Virus record (IMG/VR): IMGVR_UViG_3300042465_001472
Coordinates: 1-31,270 of that record
From: a virus
DNA length: 31,270 bases
Direction: 5' to 3' (one strand)
The notes beneath the pieces were generated by a model. That model searched no databases. It had not been told where the DNA came from and worked only from the letters and a program-made list of their open reading frames with translations. This document shows positions 14,615-22,727 of this stretch, one piece after another. The position numbers and the translations under genes were made by a program. Position 1 is the stretch's first letter, and each line of letters opens with the position of its first letter.

Positions 14615-15016
14615 ATGGACCTCTTTAAACAATTTGCAACTGACGAAAAACTTGAGATTGAAGGTCGTTGGGTGCCCCTCAACTCAAAGACGAGTTTCAA
14701 GATCGCTCGGGCCTTCAACAAGCAGTTCTCACGCATGTTTCAGCGTGAGTACAAAGCAAACCGCCTTGCACTGGAAGCCAAAGGCGAGTTGGCTGAGAAC
14801 TTGGCAGACGACATCATGTGCAATGTGATGGCAAAGACTATTTTGGTTGACTGGAAAGGCCCAGTGAGCATCAACGGTGAAGACCTTGGAAAATATAGCC
14901 AAGAAGGTGCTGTGAAGGCTTTGAAGCTTAAAGAGTTCCGTGCGTGGGTTAACGAACGTGCAGAAGACGCAGCCGCCTTTAAAGTTCACCAAGACGAAGA
15001 AGACGAAAAAAACTGA
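14615..15016 (+). CDS. Tail assembly chaperone G
   Basis: This encodes 133 residues from an ATG with CGGAGA upstream. The protein is alpha-helical and charged (RAFNKQFSRMFQREYKANRL, AVKALKLKEFRAWVNERAED) and ends with an acidic tail. Size and position between tail tube and tape measure match the lambda gpG-type chaperone that holds the tape measure soluble during tail assembly. The last codons GAA AAA AAC TGA form an A_AAA_AAC slippery heptamer immediately before the stop, so a minority of ribosomes should continue in the -1 frame as G-T. Confidence 0.8.
   Translation: MDLFKQFATDEKLEIEGRWVPLNSKTSFKIARAFNKQFSRMFQREYKANRLALEAKGELAENLADDIMCNVMAKTILVDWKGPVSINGEDLGKYSQEGAVKALKLKEFRAWVNERAEDAAAFKVHQDEEDEKN
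15007..15013 (+). promoter_or_regulatory. -1 ribosomal frameshift site A_AAA_AAC
   Basis: The heptamer A AAA AAC is in the correct zero-frame register (codons AAA 15008-15010, AAC 15011-15013) and is followed at once by the TGA stop of G. A -1 slip makes the next codon CTG at 15013, and that frame is open to 15375. A_AAA_AAC is among the most efficient bacterial slippery sequences; lambda uses G_GGA_AAG at the same place. I see no clear downstream stem or pseudoknot. Confidence 0.85.
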
Positions 15017-15375
15017 TTGAGGTTCTGGCTTGGCAGTTTGAATGGGGATCAAAATTGGATATGCTCAGGCGTATCCAAGAGTCTACTGGAGAGACACCAA
15101 GAGCATTGGCTATTCAACCTGAACTGCCAGAACACTTAAAGTACTACTTAGAGCTATTTCAAGAACTGTCAGATTCTAGGCACTACAGTGGGATGGGTGA
15201 ACCCAGACCCTTGGTGCTTAAAGACTTTCTTGAGTACGCCGGACTCTGGCAGTTTACGAGGATCGAAGCTCAAGAGATGTGGGAAGTTGTCAGGCGAATA
15301 GATACCGCTTGGCTACGACTCTACGTGAAACGGCGGGAAACCGAACCGAAAAAGCCTGTGAAAAAACCCTCGTAG
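15013..15375 (+). CDS. T domain of the G-T frameshift product
   Basis: After the slip the -1 frame reads 120 residues beginning LIEVLAWQFEWGSKLDMLRR, giving a G-T protein of about 253 residues. The conserved-looking tryptophans upstream of the first ATG (15061) indicate that the frame is coding before any independent start, supporting frameshift rather than separate initiation. The middle (HLKYYLELFQELSDSRHYSG) and the end (RLYVKRRETEPKKPVKKPS) are helical and basic. In lambda, GT bridges tape measure and tail tube; the same role is expected here. Its stop lies inside the terminator stem-loop. Confidence 0.8.
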   Translation: MIEVLAWQFEWGSKLDMLRRIQESTGETPRALAIQPELPEHLKYYLELFQELSDSRHYSGMGEPRPLVLKDFLEYAGLWQFTRIEAQEMWEVVRRIDTAWLRLYVKRRETEPKKPVKKPS

Positions 15376-15394
15376 CCACCACTGCGAGGGTTTT
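15363..15394 (+). terminator. Probable rho-independent terminator after G-T
   Basis: AAAACCCTCG (15363-15372) pairs with CGAGGGTTTT (15385-15394) across a 12-base loop; GTCTTG follows. The stem has six strong pairs plus A-T pairs, and the T tract is short. The T-domain stop (15373-15375) is in the loop, so translating ribosomes would disrupt it. That could link termination to frameshift frequency. Confidence 0.6.
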
Positions 15395-15397
15395 GTC

Positions 15398-15426
15398 TTG
15401 TGGGGCTCGGACTGTGAAGGTAAAAT
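15398..15426 (+). promoter_or_regulatory. Candidate tape-measure promoter
   Basis: TTGTGG (15398-15403) and TAAAAT (15421-15426) are 17 bases apart and lie between the terminator and the tape measure ATG at 15451. There is no extended -10 TG. It is the weakest of the five two-box candidates. Confidence 0.35.
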
Positions 15427-15450
15427 GGTTTAAATTTCTTGAGCCTAAAC

Positions 15451-18400
15451 ATGACAGACCTCTTAAAAATTCTGGTTGACACTGGTGACAGTTCTCGTCA
15501 AGTTGACAGGCTTACTCAGTCATATGAGAGGCTGGATAATGCTACAGCAAGCTTTGCCGCAAAAGCACCTTCAGCATTGAAGCAAGTCCAAGAGGCTATG
15601 AAGCGGACAGGGGAGTCCGATCAATTTAGTGCTTCTCTAGATAACGCATTAACAAGCTTGAGCAACGGAACAGCTAAGGCTGTAAAACTTGTTAAGGACC
15701 AGAATGCAGCCTTGCAGGGGTTGTACGAGGCTAGGTTGGCTACGGCTGGCAGGCTTTCAAACGCTGAACTAAACTTGTGGAAGAACCACGGGGCAAACCT
15801 TGGAAAGTTGCAGTCGGCTCAGTTAAAAGGCTTTGAGGTTGGCCTGTTGCTAGACAAGGTTTCGGCCTTGTCTAGAGTGGAGGCAGGGGTTTATAGCTCT
15901 GCTGAGAAGCTAAAGAAGGCTGTTTCTGCATATGACGCAGCTTACGCAGGTCTGTACAGCGGTTCAGCTAAAGAGTCACCCCTGCGCAGCATCCGAGTAG
16001 CTACAGCAGAAGATGCAGCAGTCATTGCAGCAGAGATGCGTAAGTTCTATACGCAGATGTCTGCTAACGCTGATGTAATGTCAAGACTCGGAGTCCTGGC
16101 TAAAGACAAGTCACCCCTGCGCAGCATCCGAGTAGCTACAGCAGAAGATGCAGCAGTCATTGCAGCAGAGATGCGTAAGTTCTATACGCAGATGCAGAGT
16201 TCTGCGGAAGTCTGGGCTAAATCTGGGATGCTGGCAAAAGACAACTCCCCTCTGCGCAGTATTCGGGTAGCCACAGAAGCAGACTCCGCTGCGATTTTGC
16301 AGACAATGCAGAAGTTTTATGCAGATCAACAACGCATACTCAACAATATAGCCATTACAAAAGCAACTACGTCACCGCTTGCTTCCATTAGAAAGCCTAC
16401 AGAGTCAGACAGTAAAGATGTACTAGCGGGTATGCGTGAGTACTACCTTGGGCAAGGAGCAAAGTCAAAGTACGGGCAAACGTCTTTTGATGCTACAGAA
16501 AAAGAGACAACAAAACTCACCACCGCCAACAAAGCCCTCAGCGGAAGCTTTAAGCAACTCGCCGTTGACGGCAATGATGTTCACTCAATGGCGCGAGGCT
16601 TGGCGTCTGGTTTTGGTGCTTTGTGGTTGACTTGGGGTAACCTTGTTCCTTTGTTTATCGGTGCTGGAATTTCAAACGGTTTTATGCAGACGGCAAAGTC
16701 AGGTATGGCTGTTGCTCACACAATGGAGATTATTGCTCAGGTTGGTGGAAACACCAAACAAGAGATGGTTGGCCTTAATGCTGAACTGGATAGGTTGTCA
16801 AAGTCAGGTCCGTTTGGGCCTCAGCAGATTGCGGATGCAATGAAAACACTGTCTTTAGCAGGTCTGAAGGCTAACGAGATTTTGTCAGTTACTAATGATG
16901 TACTTAACTTTTCTATTGCTGGCACTACTAGCATCGAAACTGCGGCAGCAACCTTGATGACTGTTTCTACAGCCTTTGGCATGGGTTCAGCCGGTTTTGC
17001 TAGAGTTGGCGATGTCATTTCTAAAGCTGCTGCTGAGTCTATGACAAGTGTTGAAAACTTCAGCAGCGCCATGAAAACTGCATCGGTTATCAACGCACAG
17101 TACGGTGTGTCTTTGGAGGATACAGCTACGGCTATTGCTGCAATGTCTCAGTTGGGTATCGAAGGTACAGCAGCAGGTACAGCCTTGCGCAACATGTACG
17201 CCGACCTCTCTGGCAGGTCAACACAGGTTGCAAAGGTTTTGCGTAGTCAAGGTATTGAGATGCGAGACGCCGTTACCGGAGGCTTTAAGCCTATGGTTGA
17301 GGTTGTAGCAGAACTTAACACGAAGTTTCAGTCCTTAAGTGGTATAGGTCAGAAAAACCTGATGCAAGCTCTGCTGTCTGAGAGGGGTGCTAAAGGTATT
17401 ATCGAGATGTTGCGCCTTATTAACAGTGAGGCTAAAGACGCAGGCTCTGGAATGGCTAACGCACTTGTAGAGATGCGTTCAAAGATCGCTGATTCTGCTG
17501 GTTTTGCAGCTATCACTTCTGCAAAACTTGGACAGACGGTAGAGTCTCAGTTTAAAGCTGTGCAGGCTACGCTACAGTCAAGTATGAACGCAGCATACAG
17601 GGAGATGGAACCGACTCTTGCTCTTATAGCAAGAGACCTCAGAGCTGCTTTTGCTTCTGAAGAGTTTAAGTCCGGCCTTAGCTCGATGGTGTCACTTACT
17701 GCTGAGTTTGTGAGAGTGCTAGTAGAAAACTCTAGAGTACTTGCAACTTTGGCTATTGGGTATGCAGGTTTGAAACTTGCTCAGATGGGTGTACTCGCTG
17801 TAACAGGAACAGTCGCAGCGCTTACTCGTGCAAAAACTGCCGCAGTAGTGAGTGACACTGTGGCTCTAGAAGCAAACAGCGCTGCTCAGACTAGAAACAA
17901 CGCTACTAAAGCAGGAGCTTTAGTAGGGGTTGCTGGACTTGCAAGAGCCTTGCCGTATGTGGGTCAGGCTTTAGCGGTAGGCACTACCGCTTGGTTGCTG
18001 TGGGATACCTACATGGGTAACGCTAACAGGACTGCACAACAAGCAGACGACTTTTACAACAACAGTGTCGCTAAAAGCCTTAAGGACGAAGCAGACAAGC
18101 TTGAGGCTATAAACAAGCTTATGCGAGAAGGTTTGACTTTGAAAGAAGCTCAGGCTCGTCAACGTGGTCAGGAGATAAATGTAGACACGGCAAGGTCCAT
18201 AAAAGACGCTAAAGAAGTATATGCTGCAGCCCAAAAGGTTACAGCAAGCTTGCAACCAGCAGAGGGAGCTTCAAGGTTACTTGATCCAGTAGGTGAAGGT
18301 AGAAAAGCTGCTGCAAGAGTTGTGGCCATACAAAAAGAAGAAGAAGCTCGAAGGAAGTTGACTGAAGCTTCAAGAAAACACGCAGACGCTCAAATTGACA

Positions 18401-19680
18401 TTGAGGAGCAGGCTCTCAGGGTTTCGGAAAAGCGTAGAGAGCAGGACTCTATGGTTGATTTGGAGCTGAAGAGAGCCAGAGACAAGAACAAGTTTGGTAC
18501 TTTGAATTTTGAATTGGGTGAGCAAGGCTCTTCACGTACAGGCGCCCGTGCAACCCTAGACTCAATACTGAAACGCGAACAGGAGCAAGAGGCGGCTTTG
18601 GGGGCAACCGGCATCGCCACGACTGAGTTCGATAAGATCAACGTAGAGCTTGTGAAAAACCTGAAAGGTTTGGACGCAGAATACAAAAGTATTCTGAAAA
18701 ACTACCCTGAACTTGAATCTGGTAAGAAGGAACAGTTAGAGAAACAGAAAGAAGAGATTAAGAACTTAATCGAGAAGAACTCGAAGACTCAAATTGAACA
18801 GGCGCTAGCCAAGCAAGAGTACGAGTACACCATCAAGCGTATTGAAGCCAGCTACGCAGAAATCCAAGCGACTGACGAGCTTGCAAACGCTAGATTTAAG
18901 GCAGCTAAAGAGTCTGAACGCCAGATAGGTTTGGCTGATCGTAGGTTTGAGTTTGAGCAGTCAATCAAATACGAGCTACCGATGGTTCAGGCGGCGGAAA
19001 AGGCTAAGTATGATGTTCGTGCTAGTTACGCTGAGAAACTCAGACAACTTGAGCAAGAGTCAAATAAGCGTCTTGGAGAGATGCTTGAGGCCAACCCAAA
19101 TGCAAATATTCAACCGGAACTTGACTCCTTTAACCGAGCCAAAGAAGCTATGAACCAAGAGGCGATTGCTCAGGTTGCTAAAGCCTCTGCCAACACCTAC
19201 AAAACAGAGTGGGACAAGGTGACAGGCACCATTGCCAGTAACTTTGCCAGCAAACTCATGAGCGGAACCTTAGACTTGAAGGAGTTCATGCTTGAAACTT
19301 TTGCAAATATGGTATTGCAACCGCAGATAGCTATGGCAGCACAGCAGGGCATGGACTGGCTTATCAAAGCCGGGATAAGTGCTATGACAGGCATGCCGTC
19401 GTTTGAAGGTGGCGGCAGTACAGGTACTGGCCCTCGTTCCGGTGGATTAGACGGTAAGGGCGGTTACATGGCTATGGTTCACCCTAATGAGACTGTGATT
19501 GACCACACCAAGGGCGGCGGTTCACAAGGATCAAGTGCGCCTGTTTATATCACTATCAACAACACAGTCGGAGATGTGGCTACGAAGTCTATGCTTGATC
19601 AGGCTAATGCGGCTACAGTCAAGCAAATTCAGGCTGGTATGGCACGTTCTGCACGCTATAATGGCGCGATGGCGAGGTAA
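15451..19680 (+). CDS. Tail tape measure protein
   Basis: This encodes 1409 residues from the ATG at 15451; an in-frame TTG at 15439 is less likely, though neither start has a strong ribosome site. Residues 1-170 are coiled-coil helical. Residues ~175-345 contain four 42-45-residue repeats starting SPLRSIRVAT. Hydrophobic segments occur near residues 385-415 (ALWLTWGNLVPLFIGAGIS) and ~765-795. Residues ~420-660 hold the conserved tape-measure core (GPQQIADAMKTLSLAGLKAN, AMSQLGIEGTAAGTALRNMY, LMQALLSERGAKGIIEML). Long charged helices follow, then a Gly-rich C-terminus with MPSFEGGGSTG and YMAMVHPNETVIDH. At about 0.15 nm per residue the tail would be roughly 210 nm. Confidence 0.92.
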   Translation: MTDLLKILVDTGDSSRQVDRLTQSYERLDNATASFAAKAPSALKQVQEAMKRTGESDQFSASLDNALTSLSNGTAKAVKLVKDQNAALQGLYEARLATAGRLSNAELNLWKNHGANLGKLQSAQLKGFEVGLLLDKVSALSRVEAGVYSSAEKLKKAVSAYDAAYAGLYSGSAKESPLRSIRVATAEDAAVIAAEMRKFYTQMSANADVMSRLGVLAKDKSPLRSIRVATAEDAAVIAAEMRKFYTQMQSSAEVWAKSGMLAKDNSPLRSIRVATEADSAAILQTMQKFYADQQRILNNIAITKATTSPLASIRKPTESDSKDVLAGMREYYLGQGAKSKYGQTSFDATEKETTKLTTANKALSGSFKQLAVDGNDVHSMARGLASGFGALWLTWGNLVPLFIGAGISNGFMQTAKSGMAVAHTMEIIAQVGGNTKQEMVGLNAELDRLSKSGPFGPQQIADAMKTLSLAGLKANEILSVTNDVLNFSIAGTTSIETAAATLMTVSTAFGMGSAGFARVGDVISKAAAESMTSVENFSSAMKTASVINAQYGVSLEDTATAIAAMSQLGIEGTAAGTALRNMYADLSGRSTQVAKVLRSQGIEMRDAVTGGFKPMVEVVAELNTKFQSLSGIGQKNLMQALLSERGAKGIIEMLRLINSEAKDAGSGMANALVEMRSKIADSAGFAAITSAKLGQTVESQFKAVQATLQSSMNAAYREMEPTLALIARDLRAAFASEEFKSGLSSMVSLTAEFVRVLVENSRVLATLAIGYAGLKLAQMGVLAVTGTVAALTRAKTAAVVSDTVALEANSAAQTRNNATKAGALVGVAGLARALPYVGQALAVGTTAWLLWDTYMGNANRTAQQADDFYNNSVAKSLKDEADKLEAINKLMREGLTLKEAQARQRGQEINVDTARSIKDAKEVYAAAQKVTASLQPAEGASRLLDPVGEGRKAAARVVAIQKEEEARRKLTEASRKHADAQIDIEEQALRVSEKRREQDSMVDLELKRARDKNKFGTLNFELGEQGSSRTGARATLDSILKREQEQEAALGATGIATTEFDKINVELVKNLKGLDAEYKSILKNYPELESGKKEQLEKQKEEIKNLIEKNSKTQIEQALAKQEYEYTIKRIEASYAEIQATDELANARFKAAKESERQIGLADRRFEFEQSIKYELPMVQAAEKAKYDVRASYAEKLRQLEQESNKRLGEMLEANPNANIQPELDSFNRAKEAMNQEAIAQVAKASANTYKTEWDKVTGTIASNFASKLMSGTLDLKEFMLETFANMVLQPQIAMAAQQGMDWLIKAGISAMTGMPSFEGGGSTGTGPRSGGLDGKGGYMAMVHPNETVIDHTKGGGSQGSSAPVYITINNTVGDVATKSMLDQANAATVKQIQAGMARSARYNGAMAR
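15974..16500 (+). repeat. Tandem 135-base repeats in the tape measure gene
   Basis: An 86-base segment is identical at 15974-16059 and 16109-16194, a period of 135 bases (45 codons). A third, diverged copy begins at 16246 (135 bases on) and a fourth at 16372 (126 bases on). All are in frame. The exact identity of the first two copies indicates very recent duplication. Confidence 0.95.
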
Positions 19681-19683
19681 AAA

Positions 19684-20199
19684 ATGGCGAACATTGTGTG
19701 GCCTGACAGTCTATGTCCTCGGACGTTCTCTCTGCAACTTGTTGCAGATACGAGAACGTCCGTTTCTGTCTACGGTGGTAGCGAGATTGTTAACGACCTT
19801 GCAGACGATTTTTGGCGTGTTTCTATGGAAGTAGACAGCCGAAGTGGAGACACAGCAGCAGCATTGGAAGCGCTGGTCAACTACATCCAAGGTGGAATCC
19901 ACACAGTCGAATTCGGTCACTTTGTTAGACCGACACCAAGAGGCAATGCTGGAACACTGACTAGAGCTAGTACAGCAACTTACATTGATGCTGGTCTGCT
20001 GAAGTACGCAGTTGTTAACGAGCCTCGCTATCAAGATGGTGCACTCCTTGTGGAAAGCGCATCGACAAATTCGATGTTGTGGAGTACACAACTTGAAAAC
20101 TCAACTTGGTCTAAGACCTCAACGCCTCGTGGAATCGGAACTTTAACTACCTACGGGCTAGTGTGGGCATTGGACAACTTGACTATTACATATGAATAA
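19684..20199 (+). CDS. Distal tail protein, N-terminal part (apparently split gene)
   Basis: This encodes 171 residues starting four bases after the tape measure stop. Residues 1-90 align by eye with the intact neighbour at 24759 (MA-x-hydrophobic-x-WP, LEALVNYIQGG against LEAFVNSLRSG, FVRPTPRG against FKRPVIRG). Residues ~95-145 are the opening of a concanavalin-like virion module (TLTRASTATYIDAGLLKYAV, ALLVESASTN, NSTWSKTS). Such modules normally continue with ...VAPDG.TA, but here the sequence changes to an unrelated ~24-residue tail ending WALDNLTITYE. The missing continuation is found at 24034. The piece could be a stable truncated subunit, a pseudogene fragment, or one half of a split protein. 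Confidence 0.65.
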   Translation: MANIVWPDSLCPRTFSLQLVADTRTSVSVYGGSEIVNDLADDFWRVSMEVDSRSGDTAAALEALVNYIQGGIHTVEFGHFVRPTPRGNAGTLTRASTATYIDAGLLKYAVVNEPRYQDGALLVESASTNSMLWSTQLENSTWSKTSTPRGIGTLTTYGLVWALDNLTITYE

Positions 20200-20208
20200 G
20201 GATTAACT

Positions 20209-22467
20209 ATGCCTCTAAAATTTGGCGGTACAACACCGACAGCACAGCAAAAAGCGGATGTAGTCACAGAGTTGGGGTTAGATGTAAAGTTGGAGCTAGG
20301 TCAGGCTCAACCAGCAGCAACAGCTAACAGCTTGTTGTTTTTTAACAGCAGCAAAGTGGTGACCTCAGGGTCTGCGCTGACATTTGATGGGACAACGCTT
20401 ACCGCAAACGCCCTGACGGTTACAAACGCCACCATAATCAACTCTGGCACAGCCAATGGCGTGGCCTACCTCAACGGCTCCAAAGTGGTGACCTCAGGGT
20501 CTGCGCTGACATTTGATGGGACAACGCTTGAAGTTCCGACTGGTAATGTCGCCGTTGGACGCGCAGTATCAGGTCAGTATTTAGTCGTGTATAACGGCGA
20601 CAGCACAAACCAACAACAAATTCAGCTAAAGATGGATGGAACGAATGGCGTTATTGATGCCCTTCGTTTTTCTGGTACGCAGCCAAATATGCTGTTCAGA
20701 ATTGACAGCTCCGAACAAATGCGCCTGACCAGCACAGGTCTGGGTATTGGGACGAGTTCGCCAGCAACAAAGCTGCATGTCTACGCTGGCAATAGCAGCT
20801 CCGCTGATTTCACCGCCATAAGAATGGCCAATGGCGGGGAGAACGGCACAAACCTTGATTTTTACAATGCCTTTGGCCCATTAGCGCAAATCAAGGGAAC
20901 CAAACTTGCCGGAGGATCAAGCTCGGACGAGGGCGTCCTAACTTTTTCGACAGCAACAGGCTCGGTGTTGTCGGAAAAAATGCGTATTACCGATACCGGC
21001 AGCGTGGGGATTGGGACGAGTTCGCCAGCAACAAAGTTGCATGTCTACGGTACTTCAAACATTCCAGTTCGTATTGAAACAAACACCGCCGATACAAAGA
21101 TTGAGATTCTGACAACTTCAGGCACTCAATTTATTCAGGGTAGTGCCAACAACTTGCTATTTGGCACTAACAACACCGAACGCGCCCGTATCGACACCAG
21201 CGGCAACTTCGGCATCGGAACAAGCTCCCCATTCGCAAAGCTGCACGTTGTTGGCGAGGCAGCTCTACCCACACTCGGCACAGCGTCTGGGGGGCTTTTT
21301 CTTTCATCTGCAAGCGGTACTTACGGTCTGTTTGGTGGCGTTTCTGGAGCCACTGGAGCCACTTGGCTGCAAGCTATGCGCAGGGATTCGGCAGCTGCCT
21401 ACGACATAGTTTTGAACCCTGTTGGTGGCAACCTCGGTATTGGGACGAGTTCGCCTGACTACAAACTTGATGTAGACGCTGGTGGTAGCGCTGGAGCAAT
21501 CGTTGATCTTGCTCGATTCTTTGGTAACGCAAGTGAAACTGCCGAAGCGCGATTTGTCTTTGGTACAACCGCAAACGAAATCAATGCAGCAATTGGGGCG
21601 CAAACCTCAACCGCAACGGACGGTGTGTTGAAGTTCTACACCAAAGGCTCGGGAACATTAGCCGTACGCATGCGCCTCGACTCCTCCGGCAACCTAGGCT
21701 TGGGGGTTACCCCTAGTGCTTGGGCACGCCCTGCATTTCAGCTGGTGAATGGCTCACTGAGTTCTTTGCAGGGCCCCTACGGACAAGTTAACCTCACAAG
21801 CAATGCTTATGCGTCTGGTAGTGCTGATATTGGTTATACAACATGGCGATACGTTTGGGGCGCTACTGGAGATTTAGGCGCTGCTGCGCGGTACTCAATG
21901 ACTGGGGCTAACCATTTATGGTACACAGCTGCTAATGGACTTGCAGGTAACGCCATCAGCTTTACTCAGGCAATGACGCTGGATGCTAGTGGGAATTTGT
22001 TGGTGGGGACTACAAATTTATTTGGAGCGAATACAAACGGTTTTGTGTATCAACCAGCTAACGGCTATGCGTGGTTTCACCATTCAACATCAATGAGTTC
22101 TGGGCAAGGTTATGCAGTATTTACTTATAACGGCACAAGCATTGGCTCCATTACCCAAGCAGGTACGACAGGCGTTCTTTACGGCGTTACCTCCGACCAA
22201 CGCCTGAAAGAGAATATTGTTGATGCTCCTGAGTTTGGTAGTGTCATTGATTCCATTAAAGTTAGAAGCTACGATTGGATAGCAGATCAGACACACCAAC
22301 GTGCTGGCTTTATTGCTCAAGAACTGTTGACAGCAGCTCCTGAAGCTGTGCATCAACCCGCTGACCCTGATGACATGATGGCAGTGGACTACTCCAAACT
22401 TGTGCCTATGCTGGTCAAGGAAATCCAAGCCCTCCGTCAACGCCTTGCAGCATTGGAGGCTGCATGA
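20209..22467 (+). CDS. Tail fibre with C-terminal S74 intramolecular chaperone
   Basis: This encodes 752 residues from an ATG with AAGGA upstream. The N-terminus (MPLKFGGTTPTAQQKADVV) probably attaches to the tail. The shaft contains repeats of SKVVTSGSALTFDGTTL and of GIGTSSPATKLHVY, common in fibres of this class. The C-terminal ~95 residues are a peptidase_S74 domain: TSDQRLKENIVDAPEFG, then YDWIADQTHQRAGFIAQEL and a coiled-coil end LVKEIQALRQRLAALEAA. In this family the chaperone trimerises the shaft and then cuts itself off at the Ser of the SDxRLK motif, here Ser662. It should be a host-receptor-binding fibre. Its last bases overlap the next start (ATGA). Confidence 0.9.
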   Translation: MPLKFGGTTPTAQQKADVVTELGLDVKLELGQAQPAATANSLLFFNSSKVVTSGSALTFDGTTLTANALTVTNATIINSGTANGVAYLNGSKVVTSGSALTFDGTTLEVPTGNVAVGRAVSGQYLVVYNGDSTNQQQIQLKMDGTNGVIDALRFSGTQPNMLFRIDSSEQMRLTSTGLGIGTSSPATKLHVYAGNSSSADFTAIRMANGGENGTNLDFYNAFGPLAQIKGTKLAGGSSSDEGVLTFSTATGSVLSEKMRITDTGSVGIGTSSPATKLHVYGTSNIPVRIETNTADTKIEILTTSGTQFIQGSANNLLFGTNNTERARIDTSGNFGIGTSSPFAKLHVVGEAALPTLGTASGGLFLSSASGTYGLFGGVSGATGATWLQAMRRDSAAAYDIVLNPVGGNLGIGTSSPDYKLDVDAGGSAGAIVDLARFFGNASETAEARFVFGTTANEINAAIGAQTSTATDGVLKFYTKGSGTLAVRMRLDSSGNLGLGVTPSAWARPAFQLVNGSLSSLQGPYGQVNLTSNAYASGSADIGYTTWRYVWGATGDLGAAARYSMTGANHLWYTAANGLAGNAISFTQAMTLDASGNLLVGTTNLFGANTNGFVYQPANGYAWFHHSTSMSSGQGYAVFTYNGTSIGSITQAGTTGVLYGVTSDQRLKENIVDAPEFGSVIDSIKVRSYDWIADQTHQRAGFIAQELLTAAPEAVHQPADPDDMMAVDYSKLVPMLVKEIQALRQRLAALEAA
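20352..20529 (+). repeat. 49-base exact direct repeat in the fibre gene
   Basis: Positions 20352-20400 and 20481-20529 are identical (CAAAGTGGTGACC... to ...ACAACGCTT), 129 bases or 43 codons apart. Shorter near-identical stretches coding GIGTSSPATKLHVY occur near 20740 and 21005, with relatives near 21215 and 21435. All keep frame. Confidence 0.9.
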
Positions 22468-22718
22468 TCGAGCCCATCCTCACCCGCCTGAACAGCATTC
22501 CCGCTGGCGAGGTTGCACATTTCGCCGTTGGAACCCTCCTGTTTGCGGTGTTGTTGCCGTGGGCAGGGCCGCGCTACGCCGTGGCTGCTGTGGTGGTCAC
22601 TGGGTTTGCCAAAGAACTCTATGACGCCGCGAACAAACCCAAACACACCCCTGACGTTTGGGACGCTCTGGTCACTTCAGCCGGTGGCGCTTTGGGGTAT
22701 TTCTGCACGACTTACTAA
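22464..22718 (+). CDS. Small membrane protein, VanZ/DUF2279-like appearance
   Basis: This encodes 84 residues whose ATG overlaps the fibre stop (ATGA). Hydrophobic segments lie at about residues 18-33 (AHFAVGTLLFAVLLPW), 37-49 (YAVAAVVVTGF) and 68-80. The ordered residues His19, LL, Lys50-Glu51-x-x-Asp, Asp64 and Gly74-Gly75 recall the HF...KE..D...D....GG pattern of small VanZ/DUF2279-type membrane proteins. The function in phages is unknown; a role in lysis or exclusion is possible. Three lines of sequence here (22501-22680) count 36, 39 and 34 G+C per 60 bases by hand, about 60%, higher than sampled lines in the surrounding phage genes, which suggests recent transfer. Confidence 0.6.
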   Translation: MIEPILTRLNSIPAGEVAHFAVGTLLFAVLLPWAGPRYAVAAVVVTGFAKELYDAANKPKHTPDVWDALVTSAGGALGYFCTTY

Positions 22719-22727
22719 GGACTCAAT

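Noticed and set aside
15061-15375. T as an independently initiated gene from the ATG at 15061
   Set aside because: The -1 frame is coding-like upstream of this ATG back to the slippery site, and the ribosome site is poor, so the frameshift explains it better.
15974-16500. CRISPR-like direct repeats
   Set aside because: Repeats are in frame within the tape measure gene, of protein-repeat length, with similar rather than unique spacers, and there are no cas genes.
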